Assembly: GCA_030549495.1 (NCBI GenBank)
Contig: JAUIRK010000683.1
Location: forward strand, 1-64,000
Direction: 5' to 3'
Origin: Nectonema munidae
Lineage: Eukaryota > Nematomorpha > Nectonematoida > Nectonematidae
Length of the DNA stretch: 64,000 nucleotides
In this document: one piece after another, positions 41,879-52,502 of the stretch
How positions within the stretch are numbered: the first letter of the stretch is position 1
Layout of the letters: the number at the start of each line of letters is the position of its first letter
Program-made: the position numbers and the translations under genes
Notes under the pieces: model-generated
Seen by the model: the letters and a program-made list of their open reading frames with translations, nothing else
Database searches by the model: none
Told to the model about the DNA's origin: nothing

Positions 41879-43945
41879 CAGTGAAAACTCTCTAAACCGA
41901 ATTCCATTGAGCCTAAAAGAAAATTTCGGTTTATATAGAATTCGGTATACAGAAAATTTCATTGTAAAATTTCTTAATTTATTCTACTAATTTTTTATCA
42001 AACTTTTCTAAAGGTTAAAAAAACTAAAAAGAGATATCAAGAATAAATATTTTTGAAATATATTTTCATATTAACCAAAAATAAATTCTTCACTAATAAC
42101 TTTTTAAAATTAACTATTTAAAAACTTTTTATTTTTAAAAAATAAACAAAATTTAAATCTAAATATAAAAAAAAAATTTGAATAAAAATTTTTAAAGTTT
42201 AAAAAATAATAGCAAATCTTAAATATTTAATATTGTAAAAAATTTATCACAGCGTTTACTTACAAAATAAAAATAGTAAAATTTAAATAACTAAATAAAA
42301 ACGGTAAAAATTTATTTAAATATCAAACAAAATAAAAGTTAAAATAAGATCAGAAAATTTATTAATAAAAAATGAACTTACTAAAATTATAATATTTGTT
42401 CATACCAAGTAATCATCAATTAGAGTTTGCCTTTGAGATAATTTGTTCTTAGTTATAGACAAGTTGTTTATATGCATCAATTGATGAATTTGAGGTAACA
42501 TATTTGCTTCTTTGGAAATGGCAAAAATTTCGAGTTCTTTTAAAATATTTATTACGTTTTTATGAGTCAAATTAGAAGATGCTTGTTCTAATTCTATTAG
42601 AGCATTTTCACTTTCCACACTTTCAGAATCGCTCACTTGAGTAAAGTTTTCAACAATACTTGTTTCAAAATTTTCTAATCTTTCTGTAGGTTCTAATGAG
42701 TCAATTTCTATGTATTCATCTTCATTGTTTGGCTCCCCTTCGATATGTTTTAAATAATGTTGTAAGGACAAATTGTCTTCATTAGCTTCGCCTGCAACTT
42801 CTAAAGAGTTTACAGGAAAACCGCAACGTTTAAAACATTCAGAAATGATTGTTACACTGGTTTCTTTCCAAGCAGCTGAAATCCAAAAAAGAGCATCTAG
42901 AACTGTTACAGATTTTATCAAGTCTGTAACAGTGTTTGCAGCATCCATTTTTGAGATTAACTGCACAAGCATTGTTTTTCTGTATTGGGCTTTAAACGAT
43001 CGAATGACACCTTGATCAAGGGGTTGAATACGTGAAGTGGTGTTAGCTGGTAAAAATTTCATAGATACATTAGAAAGCTCCATTGTAGACGTGTGAGAAG
43101 TTGCACTGTCTAAAAATATAAGAATCTTTCTTTTTTGTCGTTTCATTTCTTTATTGACCTCATTTAACCATGTAGTAAAAATTTGGGTGGTCATCCATGA
43201 TTTTTTATTATGTGTGTAAGCAACAGGCAACTGACAATTTTTTACATTTTTAAAACATCTTGGATTTTTGAATTTCCTATAACTACAGGGGTTAATTTTT
43301 CTGCAGTAGTACTAGACCCAAGCAGAACAGTTAAACGTTCTTCACAAACTTTAACACCACAATGGCTGCTTGACAAGAGATTTGCTAGGCAATGCACGGT
43401 AGAATAAAGCAGTCTCATCAATATTAAATACATCTTTTAGATCGTATTCTTCAAGTAAATAAGGAAGTCTTTGAATCCAATCTTCCACAGTTTTTTCATC
43501 GACAACGGCACTTTCGCCTGAAAATGAATATGATTTTATGGAGTAACGAGACTTCCAAGAACAAAGCCAACCAACGGAAGCTTTAAATTCAGAATAATCA
43601 TTGCCCAAAAGCTTGCTGAATTCGACAGCTTTGGCTTGTATAATTGGGCCAGAAATAGGGAAATTTTTGCTTCTGGCTTGAACAAACCATTCATACATAA
43701 TTTGATTTATTTTATCGAATCTACAACACTTTTCAAATCTTTTTTTCTTCCATTGGCGTTTTTTTCATAAATGTCAAGATAAAAGTTGGCTTTTTCCATT
43801 ATTTCGCTCACTGTACTTACACCAATACCATATTTTTTACACATATTAGTCATCTCGTTACATCTTTGCAGAAACGTAATAAATATGATGGGTGTGATGA
43901 TCATTAGCAAATACAATTGATATAAAGAAAAACAATTTTTCATTA
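41879..43945 (-). mobile_element. pogo/Tigger DNA transposon, 5'-truncated, nested in the composite element
   Basis: The left end CAGTGAAAACTCTCTAAACC follows a TA dinucleotide, as expected for pogo-type insertion. The opposite terminal repeat is absent; sequence at about 43945 passes into the host transposon. The transposase is on the minus strand: helix-turn-helix remnant (CKKYGIGVSTVSEIMEKANF) near 43850, second DNA-binding module (VGWLCSWKSRYSIKSYSFSG) near 43580, then the catalytic core. Confidence 0.8.
42400..43698 (-). pseudogene. Tigger-like transposase, DDD core, frame broken
   Basis: Catalytic acidic residues are in VFNIDETALFY (near 43425), ILIFLDSATSH (near 43110) and IQPLDQGVIRSF (near 43020), i.e. 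a DDD triad of the Jerky/Tigger/pogo type. After the core comes a long acidic tail ending RQTLIDDYLV. There are at least two breaks of the frame between 43240 and 43700 (one after SLVKQPLWC, one before THNKKSWMT), but the 3' 276 codons are uninterrupted. Divergence looks moderate, so insertion is probably not ancient. Confidence 0.85.
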
Positions 43946-44162
43946 GTCATTTATTGTCTATGAAAGGACAATACTTTTTTTCAGTTTACACAAAATGTAG
44001 CTCCTTATTTTTTTTTAATTTTACTTCGGTTTTCAGAATAGACAAAATTATCACATTTTATGAAGAAAGAGAAACTTCCATTTTCTCTTTTTGTATGTTA
44101 CGTAGTGCATGTGCAATGCAGATTTTGCATTCCTCGCTGTTTATTGAGGAAACAGCTTTTTT

Positions 44163-44461
44163 GATCACTTCATCTAGCATGAAAGAAAGTGTTGTGTCCA
44201 AAATAAAAGTTTTTAAAAAATGTTTTATAAATATTGAAGCAAACCTTATTTAATTTCTGTTTTGCAAAATTTTTGAGAATGCCAGCTCAATTGGATTCAG
44301 CATGTAACTATAAGGAAACAAAAACTTCAAAATTTGTCCATCTGAAGTTATTAAGTTTTCGATAGTTTGAGTTTTGTGGATCTTTGCGTTATCCATAATA
44401 ATTAGCCAGCAGTTTTTTAGGTTACTTATTTTAGATAGCAGTTCAATCAAAAATTCTTCAA
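44163..44461 (-). pseudogene. IS630/Tc1-like transposase 3' segment, inverted copy
   Basis: On the minus strand it encodes LLSKISNLKNCWLIIMDNAK, then LKFLFPYSYMLNPIELAFSK. After the former intron position it continues TTLSFMLDEVIKKAVSSINS to a stop near 44062. It forms an inverted duplication with 44570-44876. It keeps the C-terminus lost from the other copy but its splice donor and acceptor are mutated. Confidence 0.75.
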
Positions 44462-44477
44462 TTTTTTTCATTTTTAG

Positions 44478-44879
44478 GAAAAAATATAACATTGATAGCA
44501 GCAATGAGCAAAAGCGAAGTAGTTCATTACAAAATTATCACTGATGGTACCTGTAATTCAAAAAAGTTTGCAGAATTTTTGATGGAACTGCTATCTAAAA
44601 TAAGTAACCTAAAAAACTGCTGGCTAATTATTATGGATAACGCAAAGATCCACAAAACTCAAATTATCGAAAACTTAATAACTTCAGATGGACAAATTTT
44701 GAAGTTTTTGTCTCCTTATAGTTACATGCTGAATCCAATTGAGCTGGCATTCTCAAAAATCAAAAAGTTTGTAAAACAGAAATTATGTAAGATTTTCTTC
44801 AATATTTATAAAACATGTTTTAAAAACTTTTATTTTAGACACAACACTTTCTTTCATGCTAGATGAAGTGATCAAATAG
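44478..44879 (+). pseudogene. IS630/Tc1-like transposase, last two exons (DDE_3 type)
   Basis: Exon 44478-44786 after acceptor ttttcatttttag: GKNITLIAAMSKSEVVHYKI, FAEFLMELLSKI, WLIIMDNAKIHKTQ, LSPYSYMLNPIELAFSKIKK. The second Asp (IMDNAKIH) and the final Glu (LNPIELAF) of the DD(34-37)E triad are present. A 52-bp intron (44787-44838, gtaaga...ttttag) joins in frame to TTLSFMLDEVIK and a TAG lying at the first bases of the right TIR. The 5' part with the first Asp is missing, so the gene is incomplete. Confidence 0.8.
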
Positions 44880-45131
44880 AAAATTATCAGTGTATCTTTC
44901 AACACGTCTACAGAACCTGACAATCGCACATAATATTACGCGCATTTATTAGAAACAAGACTTCAAAGCTTATTCAGAAAAGTAATCAAAAAAGACACTT
45001 TAGAATTTAAAAAAGATACTTTAGAATTTAAAAAAGACACTTTAGAATTTGAAAAAGACACTTTAGAATTTGAAAAAGACACTTTAGAATTTAAAAAAGA
45101 CCGTTTAGAACTAAAAATGGTATATATATGC
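44877..45131 (-). repeat. Right terminal inverted repeat with about six tandem units
   Basis: Reverse complement of 41263-41582 with fewer tandem units. Ends GAACTAAAAATGGTATATAT. Confidence 0.85.
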
Positions 45132-45826
45132 ATTTATCCCCATTGTGTATAGACTTGAAAGCAATAAATGTCTTCATTTCCATCTCTTTATTTCTCAGCG
45201 AAGGACCGCATTTTTCACATGTATTTTGAGAATTGGAAATTTTAGAAAAAAAAACTATGTTAAGCGTTATTAAATGGAGTGGGTATCTGAGTGGCATTGT
45301 GAATGCTTCGCTTTTCAAGGTCGTGCGTGTTTGTTTGCTTGAGTGTTGTTTATGACGAATCATAAAATAAATAGAATTTAATAAATTTTTTTGTCTAAAG
45401 CGCCTACTAATTCTTTCGAAACCAAAATAAAATCTTTGATAATGCCATTTTTATTTTTATTGAAAATTTTTTGTCATTAAAATGTTCTTCGTCAAGACGA
45501 GATCTTATTTAAAAAGTTTTTTTAAAAAAAACATTCATTCAACTATTCATAGGCAAAACAACTGAATTTATTACATTTAAGACGTTGAGGATTGCTGCTT
45601 TTTTGTTTGAACATCTCAATTTTAATATTATTATTTCTTCTGAATCAGCTAGGATTCACGGGTTCTCTACTTTTAACATAGTAAGAACAGAACAAATACT
45701 TGAACAACTTAGAGGGTATCCTGAAAAATTTGTTTTAGATATAAGTACCGATAAAAAAACTTACAAATACAGACAGACCACAGGCATACACACACACATC
45801 CTTATAGACATTCAGACATACACATA
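45132..45826. other. Non-coding stretch
   Basis: A (ac)n tract at about 45786-45797 and the phrase ttcagacatacacataagg (45811-45829), which is shared with the SINE at 32661. The 80-codon open frame at 45585 has no recognisable motif. Confidence 0.35.
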
Positions 45827-45975
45827 AGGTAAAGGTACCGTGCAGTGTTTTCATCGAAAAGGCACAATTGTGCTGCTTGTATCGAACTATGAAGAAAGGA
45901 GGCTTGATTAGGGATCGAACCGAAGACCTTGAGTTATCGAAACCAAGTATCTAACCAACTTTACTCAAACCCCCA
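45827..45975 (-). repeat. tRNA-type SINE, copy 6
   Basis: Near full length; A-box-like GGTTAGATACTTGG and B-box GGTTCGATCCC on the minus strand. Confidence 0.8.
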
Positions 45976-46339
45976 ACACATAGATATGAAAAAAAAATAC
46001 AATACACAAATTGAAAACCTTATTTTAAACTATTCACTTGAATTAAACAGGTAGTTAGGTATGTATTTTGGTGAAGCTGTTTTTAAACATTCTTCAAGTT
46101 ATCTTCGAATTCATTGATGTTCAAATGAGAAAATGATTCACAAAAGTATGCAGAGAAGCAAAGTATGATTTAAATCTGTCATACGCTTTAAAAAACTTGT
46201 ACGTGATGACACTGGAGTACCAATTGTTACTCATGTAATAAATAGATATATATGCATACAATTATTTTTTCGTATATATATATTTTTTTTTAATTAATAA
46301 AAATCACTTATTTTATTATCTCATCTATTTTTCATCTGT

Positions 46340-46533
46340 GATTTTTGAGTTAAATGCTGTAACTTATCAATATTCGCCATACAAGCGGTCATTTTGGAAT
46401 ATTTGGGCAGTGCTTATCTTGATGTTTAATGTTACCTACACATGTTTCAATATATATATAATTTTTTAGTTGTAATCTGTTACATATAGTCTTAATAAAT
46501 ATCTTCTTCTTCTTCTTCTTCTTCTTGTATCTC
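46340..46533 (+). repeat. 5'-truncated retroposon copy with (CTT)n tail
   Basis: Same 3' body as 39295 (gccatacaagcg; gcagtgcttatcttgatg; gtaatctgttacata) followed by ttaataaatat and (ctt)n at 46503-46526. Confidence 0.65.
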
Positions 46534-49300
46534 TGAGCGCTATAATATGCCAAATACAAATTGGTACACATCATATAATGTTTTCTCAAGAGCTATGCTT
46601 AAACAAAGACACCAAAATAATGCTATATCGCCAAAATTCTGTACCACTCAAAAATCGATCATTTAGCTGTATCGGAAATAAGGAACTTCTAATGTTTCTT
46701 CTACATCAAAAACATTTTCCAATACACATTTGCCTAAAAATCACCATCTAAAAGTTCTTTCATCTACGAAAGAATGCCGCTTTGAAGAAGAGATTTGCGT
46801 TGAGGAGTGTGAAAAAAGCATAAAATACAAAAATAAGAAAAAATTGAATAATTATAGGCAAGAAAAGTTTTAAGCCAAAAAAATTCAAAAAAATACATTG
46901 ATTTCTTTGAGAACGGAATTCAAAAAAAGTGATAGTTTTTATAAAAAAAAATGAATGCAAAAAACGCTCATTTAAAATATTTGCTATCATCAATGAAGGT
47001 ATTGAAACATATGGTTGTATCTGTTTAGAAAAAATTTATTAGAAAAGAATGTAATTCATGCTATGCCTATACTCAGTGCCGGATCTACCAAGTGTAGGGC
47101 CTGTAGCAGATCGATTAAATTTACAAATGATAGTCAGGAAGTAAAAATTAAAAAAAAAAATTGACCTAGATTCTAGAAAAAAGATAAAAACCACAAAATT
47201 CAAGAGCAAAAATTTATTTTAATGAGGAAATATAAAAGAAGAATTGAAGAAAACTAAAAGATATTACAAAAAGTCTCTTTTCTATCCAAAAATCGGACTA
47301 ATGCAATCAAATGCTCGTCCGGGATGAAATTTTAGGTGACCCGAACCTCTGATTGGATGGAATTAAAAGAGAGCATTATGTATACTGTTCAAAATTTTTA
47401 GGGGGAGAGTGTAATTGGTAGCTATCCAAATATGCGTACCACTTAACATAACTTGCCTGTGTGAAGTGAATCCATTTCTAGGCCTTTTAAAAAAGTTGGA
47501 TAAACAGGAATCAGCACGTTTATTTTTTGTTTTTTTACCAACTTCCTCTCCCAAAACTGAAAAACTTGTCTCTGAAAAAAAGTTCAAAAATGTGGTTATA
47601 GATGTAACTGTGTTAAACTTTTGGAAATGATTGAGTTAATACTTCACAAGAAAATGTTAAAGTGGTTTTTTTTGTTTATAAAAAACATATTTCCAGCAAA
47701 AGTCTTTGAATTGATGCAATTCTTTATATTAACGAAAGGTGTAATGTTCCCCCCGTTTTTTTCAATCTTGCTACTGGTTCATACCCAAAAAAGAGCTTTG
47801 AAACACCTGATAAAATTTAGGTTCTGACTTTTTAACGAAATGATGCAAAATATTCGGAAATAAAATCGAAGTAATTAAAAAAATAATGAAATGTATTTGA
47901 CTGAATGAAAAAAAATTTTTTTTATTTTTTATTAACTTATTTAAAAAAGTTTTATAAAACCGAAATAGAGCGAAAAATTTCTCAAAGCTTTCAGAAATTT
48001 CATTCTAACTTTAAAATATTTTTAAATGTTTTGAGATTTGGTTTATTTCTTTTGCTTATTCAACGTATAAAATAGGTGAATAGAAGGCAAAGAATTTTAT
48101 TCATCCTGATAAAATTGTATGATTTGCTTTATAGAAATGTGAAAGTTTGAAAAGAGTTCGGTCTATTTCGGAATTTTACGCTTTATTTCGTTAAAAAGTC
48201 ACACACAATGGTTCACGTAATGTATGCATGTGTATATTGGGAAACGTCATTAGGTAAATTCATCAGCAGGTGAATGCATACAGAATATTTTGAATTGTAA
48301 AATAAAGCAATCATATACTTACGAAAATCGCTTAAAATGCTTCTGCATTCAAACAAGTTCTAAGAATGAGATATCGTATGTGCCTCGAAAGAAAGAACCC
48401 TGGAAAGAGTTGGGTAGAGATGGATGGATGGATGGATGGATGGATGGATGGATGGATGGATGAATGAATGGGTTGGAAGAGAGAGTCTATTTTCCTCCTT
48501 CTCCTTCGTCTCCTGCTGTAAGCAAATAAAAGACTTCTCGAATGATGAAAAAGAGATAAAGAAGGAAATTCAGAGGAACTTATATGTAGAATGCGTTTTT
48601 GATTTATGTAGTAAAGCTATTTCTGCTCGAATTTATCTATCATCAAAAAGGCTCATGCCTGCTTCTCTATTTTAAAGCATTCCAATCTTTGTTGATAGCA
48701 GTGGAAAAGAATTTCGAATAATAAAGAATACTCGTGAGACAGACAGCAAGACAGCATGCAAGATAACTCAAAATAGTGCTTCTACATTTTTTTAGTTTCA
48801 CACAGGGTACGATCGAATAGAAGAGAGCCTGCCATTTCTAGTTATAATTAACAATGTAGTACAATAATACGTGTATAGCAATATATGTTAAGAAGTGTGC
48901 TCCATTGCACTAGATTGATTCGAAAGCGCCATGGTGCATTCAATTCATAACGTATAAGCATAAAGATCACGAAAAGCAACCACTGGTACTTACTTATTGC
49001 ACGCTAGCTCAAACCTACAATTTGTTTTCAAAGAAACTTCAAACGAACAATTTTGGGATAGGTTACTTTTATCATGTTTTGTACATGTAAGTAGAAACAT
49101 ATAGATATAAATATCACAGTATGCTTTTACTTTGTTCTGTATTTTTAGCTGATGAGAATTGAGGAAAAGATGTTTTTCTAATAAAGTTGTCTCTCGTTTG
49201 AAATTCTTTGACATTCTTGAAACAAACCATTCGTATTGCTCAAAAATATTTAATGTCTGAATTAAAAAAAGTTTTTAAAAAATGGTATCACTTCTATGCT
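46534..49300. other. Non-coding stretch with a hAT-like end and a (gatg)n microsatellite
   Basis: At 47074 CAGTGCCGGATCTACCAAGT looks like another hAT-type MITE end. A (gatg)n tract occupies 48420-48462. The open frames at 46.8, 47.4, 47.6 and 48.4 kb have no motifs and are left uncalled. Confidence 0.4.
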
Positions 49301-52019
49301 AGTTTTTAATAAAATGAATCCATTGCTTTAGACTTGAAGTTAGCACACAATGATATCTAGGTGTGTTCACGAACCCAGGGAACTTTTCTTCCATGCCCCA
49401 TGCTCCTTTTGTTATGTCACTCGATTAAATCATTCATTTCATTTATATACTATGCTGAACTATACCCTAAATATTTCTCTAAACCTATAGACAAAAAGCA
49501 ATGCCATATTGAGGTTTGCATCAAGAAATCGCCTGAATGTAGTAAACTTATTAGGAAGTTTTGTCTACTCAAAAGTTAGACTTTTAAAAGAAATTTTTTG
49601 CTTTTTAAAAAAAAAAATTTTTTTCCGATTAGATCTATTATATGTATGATTTAAATGGAGAAGATTTGCTTACCAAAGAAATTACTATGTGATCTTTATC
49701 GAAAATGGCTAAAGTCACTTCATTCACTAGGCAAAGCGTTCATAATAATCACAAATGATATGATATGATGGTGATGTTTCGGAATACTACACCTCCTACA
49801 TATGTAAAAGGCATTTTCTAAGTAAAATGTCGCTTCTCTGTATCATAGTATGTATGTAAATGATAAGGGAGAGAAGGAGAGAGATATATCATACAAAATG
49901 CTACAAACTAAAATGTCTACAATCAAAATATTATAATTTATTAGTCATAGAAGTGATAAAAAAATATTAAGTTTTTTTTCCTTTGAAAAATGCATATGAA
50001 ACAGATAAAAAAACAGATTTAAGGTGATGTTTTTTTCTATAAGAAGCAACTCTCTTTATCTGTGCATGCGCAAGCGCTCTCTACAGATTCAAGGTAATGC
50101 CGGTGTGTTGCTGCTATCAAACGTGTAGTGCTAGTTTATGGTATAGTCGGAGAAAAGCGTTTGCATTGTGCGTCCTCAAGCTTTGAAGAAGTAGGAAAGA
50201 AGGAACGTTATTGTTCAAGCTTATCGCTAGTGTGATGACGAGAGAATCTCTATTAGTAAATGTTAAGCGAAACTCCCATATGGTTGATTTAGAAGTTTAC
50301 GCTTCTTAACTATATTATCATATGATTTATATGTTGTACAATTCAGATGAAAAGGAAAGCGGACGATTTGTATGCAAAATCCGGGCCCAAAGGGTTAAAG
50401 TTTCTCAATATACTGTCATATCATGAATAAACTTTGATAAATATATTATAGCAATCCTGGCAGGTGTAGTCTTTTGCTTTATGGGGTAGCTTTGTCCTGT
50501 CTGCTCACTCATAACAGGGAGAACAAACTTGGATGCGAGGATTGAGCCCTTGTTCAAAACGAATGAAAGCTTTGAAGTATCATTTGTAGTAAATTAAGTG
50601 ATTTAACATTAACATTTTATGATCTCTGTACGATAATAATACTCAGAACTTCTCTCTTGAGATCATGGTCTTTTTAAAAAAAAAAATTTTTTTATTCATA
50701 CAAAAGGTACATCATGAAAAATCTAGAAATAAAAAACAAAACTTTATTTGCTAAAGATATAAGATGTGAATTTAATATGACTGAAATTCATTTCAAAGAC
50801 ATCATGCAAAAAATAGTTTTAATTTTATAACCATTTTGTACATATGGTATTGAACAAAAAATACTTTAAAATCCTGGCTTGGCCTGAGCGATTTTGTAGT
50901 GTTTTGACTCAAAAATTTTGATAAAAATGATGGACACATTAAAAAATACCTTACTATCTTGCAAATTTCAAAATATCTATTTACTTCAACATAAAATTTA
51001 AGAATTTGAAAAGGTTTTTAACATAAATCATAATAAAAAATAAGGATTTAATCAAACAAATTTTAGCCTTTTTCATAATGTATTTTCCTTTGCAAATTTT
51101 GAAGTTTTGTTGAAGGATTAGGAAAAATAAGTTTAGTTTTTTTTATAATGATTAATTTTACATTGATAAACTTGTCTCTTCTAGTGAGTATACTTAGGAT
51201 CACCTAAGATCCTTTTCTGAATCCGCTTGAAAACTCTTTGAATATAATTGAAGGCTAGAGGGTTTTGACAATAAACAAGATTCAAGATATAGGTAAATAC
51301 CTCAATATCAAAATACGCAATACAATACTTGAAAAGCAGGACAACGTTCTTTAGAAGTTCGAAAGAATTTTAGAGCATAAGTCGTGGGATCCCCATAATT
51401 CCATTGAAAAGATATTACAACGAAGTGTGCTTACAAAATGCTGTTTACAAATGTATCACTTATTTTTTTTTTATTTATTGTAGCTGGCCATTTTATTTCC
51501 TTGAATTACAAAAAATAGTAGAACTCAAATTTTTAGTTTTTTTCAGAAAACATTTTATTCACAACTAATAAAATGAAGAAGACTGAGACGATGTCAAAGT
51601 CCGTTTTTGTAAGCATATGGTGTTCGCATTCTTTAGTGAAAGCAAGAAGTAAGAGGTGGGTTTAAATATTTTAAATTGTCGGATATTTTGACTCGGATTC
51701 CGCAACCATCGTTTTTTAAAGATATACCTTATCAGAACTACGCTACACTGTACGTTTGCTGGAACTGCACTTTATAACTATTTTTGAGGATGTTTGTAAC
51801 GATTAGTTTAATTTTCTCTACTCCGATCTCAACGAGTTCTTTTGACTTCGACTTCAACTTCCCAACACATCTCTGACTCTGTGACAAATTCAGATTGCCC
51901 ATTCCTTCTTTATCAAAGTATAGGGGGCGATTAAATTTAGTATAATTTAAAAAAAAAGTTATACTTCATACCCCAAAGATGATAAAACTTTCAATGACTT
52001 AAATTTACATCAAACTGAT
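49301..52019. other. Non-coding stretch with one TTAA element
   Basis: Contains the TTAA MITE at 50267-50394. A CpG-richer patch at 50060-50180 is unassigned. No exon was recognised. Confidence 0.35.
50267..50394. mobile_element. 128-bp TTAA-flanked MITE, copy 3 (diverged)
   Basis: Flanked by TTAA at 50263-50266 and 50395-50398. The right part (gaaaggaaagcggacgattt) matches the gcagacgattta region of copy 2 and ends ...CCCAAAGGG|TTAA, the complement of a TTAACCCTTTG terminus. The left end is worn. Length agrees with copies 1 and 2 (130 and 129 bp). Confidence 0.6.
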
Positions 52020-52034
52020 TTGTTTCTCATGAAT

Positions 52035-52502
52035 TATAAAGAATATATGAAGAATTACACAACAATTGTTCTACCGGTGCTGACTTATGGATGCGAATGC
52101 TAGAGCTTAAGGAAAAAAGAAGAAAGAAAATTAATGACGACAGAAATAAAGATGCTGAGAAAAATGTTAGGAACAACTTTAAAAGATAAAATAAGAAACC
52201 AAGAGATTAAAAGAAAGACGGGCGTAGAGGTAAGTGTGTTGGCTGTAACGGAACGTATAGTAAGTAAGTAAGGTTTTAAGAAAGAAGCAAGAGGATGTGG
52301 TGCGCCAAGCTCTGGAAAAAGAAGTGGGCGCAAAAGGAAGCAGAGACAGACAACGAAAGAGATGGAGGGATGGGCTGAAGGAACGACTGCAAAAGCTTGG
52401 ACTGAACGAAAACGACGAACTTAACAGAGAGATGTGGAGACAGCGGATCTTAGCCACCGACCCCCAACTTGGCGATAAGGTGTAAACAAAGAAGAAGAAG
52501 AA
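52035..52502 (+). mobile_element. RTE-type LINE 3' end with (AAG)n tail
   Basis: Encodes the C-terminus of an RTE/BovB-like reverse transcriptase protein: VLPVLTYGCEC near 52070, LMTTEIKMLRKMLGTTLKDK near 52130, RNQEIKRKTGVEV near 52195, then (after a stop and frame change) SRDRQRKRWRDGLKERLQKL, GLNENDELNREMWRQR and a stop in GDKV-TAA at 52483. The element ends in (aag)n at 52490-52502, as RTE elements end in short simple repeats. 5'-truncated; catalytic motifs absent. Confidence 0.85.

Larger units (their letters stand above)
41263..45131. mobile_element. Composite DNA transposon with long tandem-repeat TIRs (IS630/Tc1-like), carrying a nested pogo element
   Basis: Outer inverted repeats: 41263-41582 and 44877-45131. 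From the outside inward each has TTTTTAGTTCTAAACGGTCT, then nine (left) or about six (right) units of 20-21 bp (tctaaagtgtctttttttaa), then about 110 bp of unique sequence (gcgcgtaatattatgtgcga ... gataattttcta). Inside are a pogo/Tigger element (41879-about 43945) and two opposed copies of the end of an IS630/Tc1-like transposase gene. Smaller derivatives sharing the outer end lie at 6953, 29101 and 36481. Assigning the TIRs to the IS630/Tc1-like gene is inference from the close apposition at 44877. Confidence 0.75.

Noticed and set aside
43954-44253. A 99-codon plus-strand gene
   Set aside because: It is the antisense of the transposase C-terminus (minus frame LDEVIKKAVSSINS), not an independent gene.
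48424-48675. A gene starting [12 protein letters not shown]
   Set aside because: It is a (gatg)n microsatellite in frame by chance, followed by sequence with no domain or splice support.
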